Source: Rhodoblastus sphagnicola
Lineage (GTDB): Bacteria > Pseudomonadota > Alphaproteobacteria > Rhizobiales > Beijerinckiaceae
NCBI RefSeq assembly: GCF_002937075.1
Contig: NZ_NHSJ01000109.1
Span: forward strand, 1 to 42,968
Length of the DNA stretch: 42,968 nucleotides
Direction: 5' to 3'
Under the pieces are notes generated by a model. That model did no database searches. It was given only the letters and a program-made list of their open reading frames with translations, and was not told the origin of the DNA. How positions within the stretch are numbered: the stretch's first letter is position 1; the number at the start of each line of letters is the position of its first letter. A program made the translations under genes and the position numbers. Shown in pieces: positions 8,281 to 16,324 of the stretch.

Positions 8281-9507
8281 ATGGTGGATTGGGCTTACAG
8301 AAGGTTTCGATTCGATGGCGATATACTTCAGGTCGATGGCCGCGACGTCAGCGTGACGCCGAAGGTCCGAGCCTTGCTGACTCTTTTGGTTGAGGCGCGC
8401 GGCAAGATGGTGAGCAAGGAAGAGATCGCAGCTGCGGTCTGGCCGCATGAAAATGTCTCCGACGAGTCGATCACGCGATGCGCACACCAGTTGCGCAAGC
8501 TGCTGGGCCAAGGAACCAACGAAGATTTGCTCAAAACGGCCTATGGGAGAGGCTATTATCTGGCGTCTCACCTTTTTGGAGGCGATATCGGGTTCGGCGA
8601 CGACGGTGCGATGACGGATGCGCTCGTTCGCGCGGCCTATGAGGTGGCGACGATCCCATCGGCCAGAGCCGTGGAGGTCGCCCTCAAAGTCCTGGAATTC
8701 GCCGCGAGCGTGCAACCGAAAGCAAACCGGCACTTTGCCGCGTCAGGACACATCATCACGAGCCAGATTCTTCGCGGCTATGTGGAGCCCGTCGCGGCGA
8801 TCGCGCGCATGGGAAAAATCATTGAGGCCGCGCTCGATGCGACGCCCGAAAACGCCGACGTCCTGGCGCTGCGGGGGTGGCGCGAAGCATTGCTGGGCCG
8901 GGTAGCCCTGGGAAGGGACATGATCGATCGCGCGATCGAGAGTGGAGCCCATGGCCAGTCGCCAATTTTCTATCGCGTCTGGCTGCTGGTTGGCGCGCGA
9001 CAGCTTGACCGCGCGCTGAAGGAAATTGACAGGACCTTGCGCGACGACCCGCATGCAGGACCGCTGTCGAGCTTGCGGGTATGGCTGACCTGTTGCGCGG
9101 GCCGCTACGACCACGCCGACCGAATGGCCGCGGCCGCCCTGAAACTGCGTCCGGACTCCGTGTATATGTTGAATATGCGCTCGGTCTGCGCCAGTCTTGA
9201 CGAAAGACACGACGAAGCCATCGCCTTCGCGCGCCGCGCCGTCAATCTGCTGCCGGTAGACATCCAAAGTCTCTCCTCCCTCAGTTACGCCTTCGCGCGC
9301 GCTGGGCGGCTGGAGGCGAGCCGCAGCCGATTGGCCGAAGCCATGGCCCATGGGCGCGTTTCCGCCAGCCAACTCGCCGCCGTCAAACTCGCGCTGGGGG
9401 ACCGAGAAGCCGCCAAAGCCGAACTGCGAAGAGGACGGCGAGAACATTGTCCGACGGCCTTGATCGCTTGGTGCGACCGGCGTCTGGCGCCGCTGTTTGA
9501 TCGGTGA
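8281..9507 (+). CDS. HilA/CadC-like winged-helix regulator with TPR repeats
   Basis: A 408-aa protein. Residues ~5-98 form an OmpR/PhoB-type winged helix: a FRFDGDILQVDGRDV strand pair, KVRALLTLLVEARGKMVSKEE, AAVWPHENVSDESITRCAHQLRKLL (recognition helix), and a wing YGRGYYL. No receiver domain and no membrane span are present, unlike CadC. The remaining ~300 residues are TPR-like helices (DVLALRGWREALLGR, MLNMRSVCASLDERHDEAIAFARRAV, LSYAFARAGRLEASRSRL). The architecture matches HilA-type activators, in which the repeats are thought to mediate protein contacts. GCGGGA precedes the ATG. It stands alone and convergent with the nucleotidase gene, so its targets are not obvious from context. Confidence 0.75.
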   Translation: MVDWAYRRFRFDGDILQVDGRDVSVTPKVRALLTLLVEARGKMVSKEEIAAAVWPHENVSDESITRCAHQLRKLLGQGTNEDLLKTAYGRGYYLASHLFGGDIGFGDDGAMTDALVRAAYEVATIPSARAVEVALKVLEFAASVQPKANRHFAASGHIITSQILRGYVEPVAAIARMGKIIEAALDATPENADVLALRGWREALLGRVALGRDMIDRAIESGAHGQSPIFYRVWLLVGARQLDRALKEIDRTLRDDPHAGPLSSLRVWLTCCAGRYDHADRMAAAALKLRPDSVYMLNMRSVCASLDERHDEAIAFARRAVNLLPVDIQSLSSLSYAFARAGRLEASRSRLAEAMAHGRVSASQLAAVKLALGDREAAKAELRRGRREHCPTALIAWCDRRLAPLFDR

Positions 9508-9600
9508 AAACTCTGGCCGGTCGGATTTGACTCTTGACGAAAACTTCGGAAGCTCTGAAGCAATCACTTGCTGCGGGCGACACGCACGGTTGGCGCCGCA

Positions 9601-11526
9601 TCAGCCGAGGTCGAAGCCGACGCGCAGATAGCCGGGCGTCCCGTCGCCGATCAGGCGCAGGCCCGCGACCTCGCCAACTTTCTCGCGCGCGCCCAGGCCC
9701 GTGTCGAACGCCACGGGAATCTTGCTTGGCAGATCGACAAAACGCCAGGGCGACGCGGCCGGGGCTGCGATCCTGCCCTGAGCGCGAATGAAATCGACGA
9801 TGGCGTCGCGGTTCAGGTCGGGGGCGCTCAACGCCAGCGACGCCGCGCTCGCGCCGGGCGTCTTGCCTGCGTCGGCGCGATGGCTGTTGGTGATGACCAT
9901 GAATTCGCGTTCGGGCGCCACCTCCTCACCCTGGTAGCGCAGCTCGACGATGCGGCCGGCTCCGGCCGCGCGCGACCCGTTGCGCTGAAAAAGCGGCGGT
10001 CGCGTCGGATCGATGCGGTAGGTCAGGCCGGCGATGGCGTCGAAATTGTAACTTGGCGTGGAGCGGTCGACCAGTTCCTGCGGTTCAGTGGCGTCGGGCC
10101 TCAGGGTCAGGAACGCCCGCGCGGAAAATTCCAGCCAGTCGCGCAATTGCGCGCCGGTAAGTTTCAGCGCCGCCACCGTGTTGGCGTAGATATAGAGGTC
10201 GGCGACGTCGCGCAGCGCGACCGGGCCGCTCGCGATGTCGACGAACGCGTTCGGCGTAAAGCCCGCCTTGTTGGGCGCCATGGCCGAGAGCAGCGGCAGA
10301 TCCGCATGCGGCGTGCCCGCCAGCCAGCGGCGGCCGTAATCGAGTTGCGCCGCATTGACGAGCGCGGTCGCGGGATCGTGGCCGGCCCAGACGAAAAAAG
10401 AATTCACCGGCGCCGCGAATTCGCCCACCGGTTGGTCCATCCAGGCGATAGTGGCGCGATGGGCGGGCGCGATCGCGGCGACGGCGCTCGCTTCCGCCTC
10501 GACCAGCGCGGCCACATGGTCGCCGTCGCGTCGCGCGATGGGTCGCGCCTCGACCTGAGATCCGGCGACGCGCCAGCGGCCGGCGTCCTCGACCAGATCG
10601 AGATCGATCACGCCGAGATGGCTTCCCCAGAAACCGGCCATGACCGTCGGCACGGCGCCGATCTTGCCGGCCTGCGCGTCCACTTCCGGATGGTTGGCGA
10701 ACCAGGGTCCGGGCAGCACCCTGTGCTGATGGCCGAGCACGAGCGCGTCGATCCCCGGCAGTTCGGCCAGAGCGAGCGCGGGGTTTTCCTGGCGCTGGTC
10801 GCGCGGGCCAAAATCGATCCCGCCATGCAGCAGCGCCACCACCACGTCGGATTTTTCGCGCAAGGCGGGCAGATGGCGCCGCGCGGCTTCAACCGCGTCA
10901 TCAGCGGTGATCCTGCCTTCGACGCGCGACTTGTCCCAGCTCATGATCTGCGGCGGCGCGAATCCGATCACGCCGATGCGCAGCGCGCGCTGGACACCCG
11001 CCGAGTCCACGAAAGAGCGCTCCAGGACCGTCGTGGGCGGCACGAAACTCTCGCCGCCCGTGCGTAAAATGTTGGCGCAGACATAGGGGAATTTCGGGCC
11101 GTTCAGCGCGCGTTCGAGAAAGGCGAGGCCGTAGTTGAATTCGTGATTTCCGAGCGTCGCCGCGTCATAGCGCATGCCGTTCATGACGTCGTAAACGGGA
11201 TGCAGCGCGCCGTCAGGCAGGCGCCCCGGCGCAGCGCAATAGTCCGCCAGCGGATCGCCCTGCAGCAGGTCGCCATTGTCGAACAGCAGGCAGTTCGGGT
11301 TTTCGCGGCGCGCCTGCGCGACCAGGCCCGCGATCTTCACCAGTCCGACATTGGGATCGATTTTCGCGTGATAATAGTCCCAGTCCATCACGAACATGTG
11401 CAGGTCGGTGGTGGACAGGATGCGCAATTTTACCCGCGGGGCCGCTTGCGCATGAAGCTCGCGCGTTTCAAGCGCCAGAGCGCCGGCCGCCCCGAGGAAG
11501 GTTCTGCGGGAAAGACTGGCGCTCAT
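9601..11526 (-). CDS. cpdB: Periplasmic 2',3'-cyclic-nucleotide phosphodiesterase/3'-nucleotidase (CpdB-like)
   Basis: A 641-aa metallophosphatase of the CpdB/5'-nucleotidase family. Known members hydrolyse 2',3'-cyclic nucleotides and 3'-nucleotides to nucleosides and phosphate in the periplasm. A Tat signal is visible at the N-terminus (SRRTFLGAAGALAL). Metal-binding motifs occur in order: TTDLHMF (D41, H43), NGDLLQGDPLADY (D86), LGNHEFNYG (N127-H128-E129), LLHGG, and LGHQH. The C-terminal nucleotidase substrate domain follows, including TPNAFVDIA and ITNSHRADAG. Full family length. It is the last gene of the TonB operon, 18 bases after exbB, with AAAGGAG before its ATG. The context suggests the released product, or the substrate, is what the receptor imports. 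Enzyme class is secure; substrate preference is not. Confidence 0.85.
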   Translation of the reverse strand: MSASLSRRTFLGAAGALALETRELHAQAAPRVKLRILSTTDLHMFVMDWDYYHAKIDPNVGLVKIAGLVAQARRENPNCLLFDNGDLLQGDPLADYCAAPGRLPDGALHPVYDVMNGMRYDAATLGNHEFNYGLAFLERALNGPKFPYVCANILRTGGESFVPPTTVLERSFVDSAGVQRALRIGVIGFAPPQIMSWDKSRVEGRITADDAVEAARRHLPALREKSDVVVALLHGGIDFGPRDQRQENPALALAELPGIDALVLGHQHRVLPGPWFANHPEVDAQAGKIGAVPTVMAGFWGSHLGVIDLDLVEDAGRWRVAGSQVEARPIARRDGDHVAALVEAEASAVAAIAPAHRATIAWMDQPVGEFAAPVNSFFVWAGHDPATALVNAAQLDYGRRWLAGTPHADLPLLSAMAPNKAGFTPNAFVDIASGPVALRDVADLYIYANTVAALKLTGAQLRDWLEFSARAFLTLRPDATEPQELVDRSTPSYNFDAIAGLTYRIDPTRPPLFQRNGSRAAGAGRIVELRYQGEEVAPEREFMVITNSHRADAGKTPGASAASLALSAPDLNRDAIVDFIRAQGRIAAPAASPWRFVDLPSKIPVAFDTGLGAREKVGEVAGLRLIGDGTPGYLRVGFDLG

Positions 11527-11544
11527 GACTTTGCTCCTTTGGCT

Positions 11545-12207
11545 TCACGCGGTCGCTTCAACCATCGCGCCGGTCGCCGGCCGCGAGTCCTTTGAACCCT
11601 TGTCCTGCGAACCTTGGGCGGGAATGGCCTCGGTCAGCAGGATCAGGCGCTTGAACCGCTCGGTCAGGTTGTTGGCCATGCGATGCAGGAAGTTGTGGCC
11701 GATCAGCCCGCACAGAGCGGTGAAAATGCCGATGGCGGTGGCGATCAGCGCGGCGGCGATGCCGCGCGACACCGCCGCCGGATCGGAAATTCCGCCCGAG
11801 GACAGCGCGTTGAACGCGTCCATGATGCCGAGAATTGTTCCGAGCAGGCCCAAGAGCGGCGCGGCGGTCACGATCGTGTCCAGCACCCACAGACGCGCGC
11901 TGATGCGCGCGTCCACGTCAATGAAGAGCGCGGCGGAGAGATCCTCCAGCCGCTCGCGCCGGATGCCGACGATCTGATGGGCATCGACATATTCGGCGAG
12001 GCCACGGGTGATCGGATCGGCCGCCTTCAGCACGCGCGCGCCGGGAACAAGCCCCCCGTCGCGCGCGGCTTTGGCGAGCTTGCCGGCCTGAAGGCCGACA
12101 ATCCCAAAATAGACAAGCCGCTCGATCAGGATCAGCGCGAGCAGCGCCATCATGCCCCAGAGCAGGGTGATGCAGATGTGGTGGTAGTGGGCGGTGTCGA
12201 TGGGCAT
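11545..12207 (-). CDS. exbB: ExbB/TolQ/MotA-family proton channel protein
   Basis: A 220-aa inner-membrane protein. The N-terminal span is at about residues 12-35 (LLWGMMALLALILIERLVYFGI). Two further spans carry the family signature: TAAPLLGLLGTILGIMDAF at about 113-131, and GIAAALIATAIGIFTALCGLIG at about 148-169. With ExbD it uses the proton gradient to energise TonB. It starts two bases after the receptor's stop codon, so translation is coupled. The order (exbB separated from exbD by tonB and the receptor) is less usual than adjacent exbBD. Length is near typical for short ExbB proteins. Confidence 0.88.
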   Translation of the reverse strand: MPIDTAHYHHICITLLWGMMALLALILIERLVYFGIVGLQAGKLAKAARDGGLVPGARVLKAADPITRGLAEYVDAHQIVGIRRERLEDLSAALFIDVDARISARLWVLDTIVTAAPLLGLLGTILGIMDAFNALSSGGISDPAAVSRGIAAALIATAIGIFTALCGLIGHNFLHRMANNLTERFKRLILLTEAIPAQGSQDKGSKDSRPATGAMVEATA

Positions 12208-12209
12208 GG

Positions 12210-14735
12210 TCAGAACGCCGTCTTCAAGCTGAGGAGAGCCGAAAATCCCTGGCTGACGTAATACTGCCCGGAATTGCCCTTCATCGTTCCGCCTTTCACG
12301 CCGGTCACGGCGGCGCCGTTGATGGTCGCGCCGGTGGACGTCAGGCCGGTCAGGACGTGTTTGTCGAACAGGTTGAACAGGTTGAGCTGGATGGTCGGCG
12401 CCTTGGCGAAGCCGTAATCGGAGAAGCGATAGCCGATCATGCCGTTGAGTGTGCCATAAGCGGGGATGCGCTCGTCGTTCACGAACGTGCCGTATTGCGC
12501 GCCGGTGACCTTGTAGAGCAAGTTGCCGATCACATGGCCGTTGTCGTAATCGACGCCGAGGCCGAACAGATAATTCGGCGACCCCGGCAGTTGCTTGCCC
12601 TTGGTCGGCGCGTAATCCAGTTTGTAGGCCGTGGTGTAGCCGGGAACGTTGTCCTGCATTTCGGTGTGCAGCAATTCGAACGAGCCATAGGCGCGGAAAT
12701 CGTTCCAGCGGCGCGTGCCGACCTCGCCATCGACGCCATAGACCAGCACGCGACCAATATCGTTGAGTTCGCTGACATATTGGTTGGCGTGGTCGGGGTC
12801 CGGCACCGAAGCCGATTGCTGCATGTCGAGGATGCGGGCGAGGAACCCGCTCACCGAGGTGGTGAAGGCCTCGCCCTGGTAGCGGTGGCCGATTTCGAAG
12901 GAATAGCCGCGTTCGGGCTTCACCACATTGACGCCCTGCGTCAACGACGCAGACGTCAGCGAATAGATATTGTACATCCCGTAATTCGGCGTCGAACGGA
13001 AAGTGGTATTGACGCTGGCGAACACCTGGTTGTTGTCGTCGATCTTGTAGCGGATGGCGGCCTGCGGCAGGAACACCGCATCGTTGACGGACACCCGCGG
13101 GGTCGGATCATAGGGCGTTTCATTGACCACTGAGCGATTGACGAAGGCCTCCTTGGCGCCAAGCTCCAGGGTCAGCTTGTCGTTCACAGACCAGACATCG
13201 CCGGCGAAAATATCATTGGTCAGCGTGTGCGTATAGGCGTTGCGCTTTTCATAAAGGCTGGTCGGGCAGGCTACCTTCGCCTTGGTCGTGGTGACATAGC
13301 ACACCGCCGTGGAGGGCAGCGAGATGACATTGGTGTCGCCGTAGACATTGCCGATCGTTCCGTTGGACGTGAGCGGGCTGACCGGCCCGGTCTGGATCTG
13401 CAACGCGTCTTCGACCCAATAGCCGATCGTCAGCTTGTGGTCGTTGAGGGTGTAGCCGAGCTTGTTGATGATGCCCGGCCGGAAGGTTTCGGTGTTGGAG
13501 GGGGTGTAATACAGCGTGGAGCCGCTGCCGGAACCGAGGCCGGTGACGCGAAGATTGCCGAAATAGCTGCCGCCGGACGCCGCGCCCGCGGGAACCGAGG
13601 CCAACGAGCTCACGCCGCCGCCATTGCCGTAGCCATACCAGAAATAGGGAATGACGTCGTAGGTCAGTTCCGGCGTGAAGGTGAAATTCGACGGCGCCGA
13701 GACGATCAGGTTGCGGAACGGATTGATCTTGTACCCATACCAGTTGCTCGACGTCCCCTGGCCGCCCTTCGTATAGTTGCCGGCATAATTGCCCGACTTG
13801 TAATCCGAGAGATAGAGCGAGGGATACGTGTTGCTGTCGGCGTCATTGTACAAAATCGAGAGCCGAACCGTATTGCCGGGGCTGAGGTCCCAGACGTTCT
13901 TGAATTCAACATTGTAGCGGTCGTCGCGGCCGAGACCGTTCCAATGCGCGTCACCGACATGGGAAACCGAAAGGAAGGCGCGGGTGTCGCCGACCTGGCC
14001 GGTGTCGACGCGGGCGAATTCGCGGAACGTGTAGTTTGTGCCCGCCGAAACGCTGGCGACGCCGCCGGCCGTTTTGGAGGGGTCGATCATATAAAGGTTC
14101 ATCACGCCGCCGATGGCGCCGATATGCGGCGAGTCGAGGTCGGGCGAGCCCTGCGCGATGGAAATCGACCCCATGTTCTCCGCGTCGATATATTCCTGCG
14201 GATAGAGCGCGTAGGAGCCGGAATCGTTGATCGGCACGCCTTCGATGGTCAGGCCGAGATGATCCGAATTGAACCCGCGCAGGCGGATGTTGCCGTTGTT
14301 CACGCCAAGGTTGTCGGGATTTGAGACGTTGGCGCCGGGCAGGGCGCTGATGATTTGGTAAGGATTGGCGGAAGGCGACAGCTTGTCGATGGCGTCGCGG
14401 GTCGCGGTCGAGCGGCTCTTGGTGGCGTCTTCCTCGATCATGTAGCCGCCGCCGATGTCGGTGCGGGTGACGCCGAACGCGTTGGGCGCGCCGTCGCCGG
14501 GTGCGCCCGAGGCGTCGGCGCCGGCGCCGGCGTGAACCGTGCCGAAATCGGTCGGGGAGGCCGTGAGACCGCCCATGGCGCGGGAGTCGCCATGGGCGGC
14601 CACGGCGTTGGCCGCCGGGGCCGGAGAGGCGGAAGCGGCGGCGTCAGCCGTTGGTTGCGCAGCCGTTTGCGCCACCGCGAAAGCGGGAAGCGCGGTGCTG
14701 GCGAGCAGCGCTATGGCGAGGGTCTTGAGCTTCAT
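12210..14735 (-). CDS. TonB-dependent outer-membrane receptor
   Basis: An 841-aa protein with signal peptide MKLKTLAIALLASTALPAFA. An Ala-rich segment follows, then a region with GGGYMIEEDATKSRST that may include the TonB box. The plug domain lies at about residues 95-210: ANPYQIISALPGANVS, IRLRGFNSDHLGLTIEGVPI, and GAIGGVMNLYM. The rest is an Asn/Tyr/Gly-rich 22-strand-type barrel ending LSLKTAF with a terminal Phe. There is no N-terminal STN signalling domain, so it does not signal to the FecI/FecR pairs further along. The plug resembles a receptor subfamily with SGSYALYPQEY after the plug's TIEGVPIND. The substrate is unknown; the cpdB neighbour hints at nucleotides or other phosphate esters, which is inference. 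A GAGGAC precedes the ATG. Confidence 0.88.
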   Translation of the reverse strand: MKLKTLAIALLASTALPAFAVAQTAAQPTADAAASASPAPAANAVAAHGDSRAMGGLTASPTDFGTVHAGAGADASGAPGDGAPNAFGVTRTDIGGGYMIEEDATKSRSTATRDAIDKLSPSANPYQIISALPGANVSNPDNLGVNNGNIRLRGFNSDHLGLTIEGVPINDSGSYALYPQEYIDAENMGSISIAQGSPDLDSPHIGAIGGVMNLYMIDPSKTAGGVASVSAGTNYTFREFARVDTGQVGDTRAFLSVSHVGDAHWNGLGRDDRYNVEFKNVWDLSPGNTVRLSILYNDADSNTYPSLYLSDYKSGNYAGNYTKGGQGTSSNWYGYKINPFRNLIVSAPSNFTFTPELTYDVIPYFWYGYGNGGGVSSLASVPAGAASGGSYFGNLRVTGLGSGSGSTLYYTPSNTETFRPGIINKLGYTLNDHKLTIGYWVEDALQIQTGPVSPLTSNGTIGNVYGDTNVISLPSTAVCYVTTTKAKVACPTSLYEKRNAYTHTLTNDIFAGDVWSVNDKLTLELGAKEAFVNRSVVNETPYDPTPRVSVNDAVFLPQAAIRYKIDDNNQVFASVNTTFRSTPNYGMYNIYSLTSASLTQGVNVVKPERGYSFEIGHRYQGEAFTTSVSGFLARILDMQQSASVPDPDHANQYVSELNDIGRVLVYGVDGEVGTRRWNDFRAYGSFELLHTEMQDNVPGYTTAYKLDYAPTKGKQLPGSPNYLFGLGVDYDNGHVIGNLLYKVTGAQYGTFVNDERIPAYGTLNGMIGYRFSDYGFAKAPTIQLNLFNLFDKHVLTGLTSTGATINGAAVTGVKGGTMKGNSGQYYVSQGFSALLSLKTAF

Positions 14736-14771
14736 CGGGTCCTCGTGGGTTCAGGCATGTTGCATTGAAGG

Positions 14772-15539
14772 TCAGAAAACGATCCGGCCGGTGAGGTGGG
14801 GCGCGCCGCCGGCGGACGAACCGCAGCCGGAAGAGGCGACGCTCGACCGCGCCGCCTGATCGAGCAGCGTCGAGCCAGAGCTGGAGGTGATGGCGACTCC
14901 AACAATCGAGCCGCCGGAGAGGGAAACGCTGACGCCGACGGCGCCATGGGGATGTTGCAGCCGCGCCTCCTTCGAGGTGGGGTAATGAGAGCGCGCCTGC
15001 AGGCAGGAGCGGAAGGCGGCGGCCGAACCGGCGGAGGCGCGCGGCGCGCCGGCGCTCTGCCGGGCGGCGGCGCGGGGAGCCTCCGCCACATGCCGCGCGG
15101 ACTCGTCGACCGGTCTGGCCCTGGGTTTCGGCTTGACGATTTTCTGTGGCCTGGGCGCCTCTTCCTCGTCGTCGTCGTCATCGTCCTGCGGGACGGCGGC
15201 GATTTTCTTCGGCTTTTTCAACTTTTTCGGCGGCGGCAGCGCGCCGTCGGGCGTCGTCAATTCGGCCTTGGCCAGAGGCTTTGGCGGCGGCGACTCGGGC
15301 TCGGGTTTTGGCGGCTCGGGCTCGGGCGCGGGTTCGGCGATGTCCTGTTTGGGATCATCAGGCTTTGGCTCATCAAGCAGCGAAAGCTGGATGTCCTGCG
15401 GCGCAGTCTCGGGCGCGCTGGCGGGCTTGTCCGGCATGGCGAAATAAATCGCCGCAGCCATCGCTCCCGTCAGCGCGAAGCTGGACAGGCAGCTGACGAC
15501 TTCCGGGCGACGCCAGCCTGGGTGTCGCGAAAGGCTCAT
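14772..15539 (-). CDS. tonB: TonB energy transducer
   Basis: A 255-aa TonB-type protein. One membrane span lies near the N-terminus (about 13-35, with ALTGAMAAAIYFAM). A long Pro/Glu/Lys linker follows (EPAPEPEPPKPEPESPPPKP) that would cross the periplasm. The TonB C-terminal domain is at about 175-255 (CLQARSHYPTSKEARLQHP, then GAVGVSVSLSGGSIVGVAI, SSSGSTLLDQAA). An acidic run, QDDDDDDEEE, interrupts the linker. It lies on an out-of-phase GTC/ATC triplet repeat in the DNA near 15165-15185. The gene overlaps exbD by four bases and ends 36 bases before the receptor, so it is dedicated to this operon. Confidence 0.85.
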   Translation of the reverse strand: MSLSRHPGWRRPEVVSCLSSFALTGAMAAAIYFAMPDKPASAPETAPQDIQLSLLDEPKPDDPKQDIAEPAPEPEPPKPEPESPPPKPLAKAELTTPDGALPPPKKLKKPKKIAAVPQDDDDDDEEEAPRPQKIVKPKPRARPVDESARHVAEAPRAAARQSAGAPRASAGSAAAFRSCLQARSHYPTSKEARLQHPHGAVGVSVSLSGGSIVGVAITSSSGSTLLDQAARSSVASSGCGSSAGGAPHLTGRIVF

Positions 15540-15946
15540 GGCTGCTGCTTCGCCACGATCTGGGCGCTGGCCACGCCGGCCGCCTTCAGCGCGTCAAGCA
15601 CGCCGACGAGATGCTGAATATTAGCCCCGGCGTCGCCGCTGATGATGACCGCGAGCGGCCGTTCGCCGGTATTGGCCGCCTTGAGCTTTGCCGTGAGCTG
15701 CCCGAGTTCGATCGCGGCGCCGTCGAGGAAAACCCCGCCATTGGGATCGATGCCGACCTGCATGCGGGTGCGCTCGACCATCTGGTCGGGATGCGCGGAC
15801 GTCGGCGGCGCGATGCGCAGGCCGAGCGCGGGCAGGACGTTCATGCTGATCAGCACGAAGAACACCAGCAGGAACATCATCACGTCGATCATCGGGATGA
15901 TTTCGATGCGCGCGCGCTTTTCGGTCTTCTGTGGCCAGCTTCGCAT
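15536..15946 (-). CDS. exbD: ExbD/TolR-family protein
   Basis: A 136-aa protein with the ExbD layout: a short basic N-terminus (KTEKRARIEI), one membrane span (about 15-38, IPMIDVMMFLLVFFVLISM) containing the conserved Asp (D21), and a small periplasmic domain ending in VGVLDALKAAGVASAQIV. With ExbB it converts proton flow into TonB movement. It is the first gene of the operon. The ATG is at 15946; its stop overlaps the tonB start, indicating coupled translation. Confidence 0.88.
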   Translation of the reverse strand: MRSWPQKTEKRARIEIIPMIDVMMFLLVFFVLISMNVLPALGLRIAPPTSAHPDQMVERTRMQVGIDPNGGVFLDGAAIELGQLTAKLKAANTGERPLAVIISGDAGANIQHLVGVLDALKAAGVASAQIVAKQQP

Positions 15947-16324
15947 GAGTCGCCGAATTCCGTTTGGGTTTCATTGGATGGAAACCAGAAACGGCTTTTG
16001 TTGACTTGGCGATGACTGAGACGCGACAGTTCGATCACAAAGCGGAACGGTCGGCCTTTGCTTGACCGCCGCCGTGACGGCGACGCTGAACGACTTGTTA
16101 CGTTTCCGAAGCTTTGCCCTGCGTCAGGCGATGCTGTGTCAATTTCGCAACATGGGCGCCAAAATTGGCGTCAGGCTTTTCGTAGCACCCATGCGCGAGG
16201 GCTGAACCGGTCTCGCCGCGTTGGATTCTGCGCCCTGGGTGGCGGACCCAAGGGCGTTTCGGCGCATTAATCGCGAAATTCATCGGAATCTCACGATTAA
16301 TGACAACGCGACAACCGTCTCTGC
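15947..16324 (-). other. Intergenic region: end of adhesin gene, start of TonB operon
   Basis: About 380 bases between the first adhesin and exbD, both on the minus strand. It must hold the adhesin's transcript end and the TonB operon promoter. A strong hairpin lies at 16265-16302. A weaker imperfect repeat, CGCCCTGGG against CCCAAGGGCG, lies near 16230-16256. No Fur-box-like or other familiar operator was recognised, and no gene is supported. Confidence 0.45.
16265..16302 (-). terminator. 17-bp RNA hairpin downstream of the giant adhesin gene
   Basis: Read on the minus strand, the left arm CATTAATCGTGAGATTC and right arm GAATTTCGCGATTAATG enclose a CGAT loop. All 17 positions pair, two of them as G-U. 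On the plus strand those two become A-C mismatches, so the structure is continuous only in the minus-strand RNA, the adhesin transcript. It starts 23 bases after the adhesin stop. No U-run follows, so it may act as a 3'-end protecting hairpin or a Rho-assisted terminator. Confidence 0.55.

Noticed and set aside
9568-11067. A 499-codon plus-strand frame opposite the nucleotidase
   Set aside because: The minus strand carries all metal-binding motifs of CpdB; the antisense frame has no domain.
12210-14735. The TonB-dependent receptor as signal source for the FecI/FecR pairs
   Set aside because: It has no N-terminal STN domain and lies in a separate operon beyond the first adhesin.
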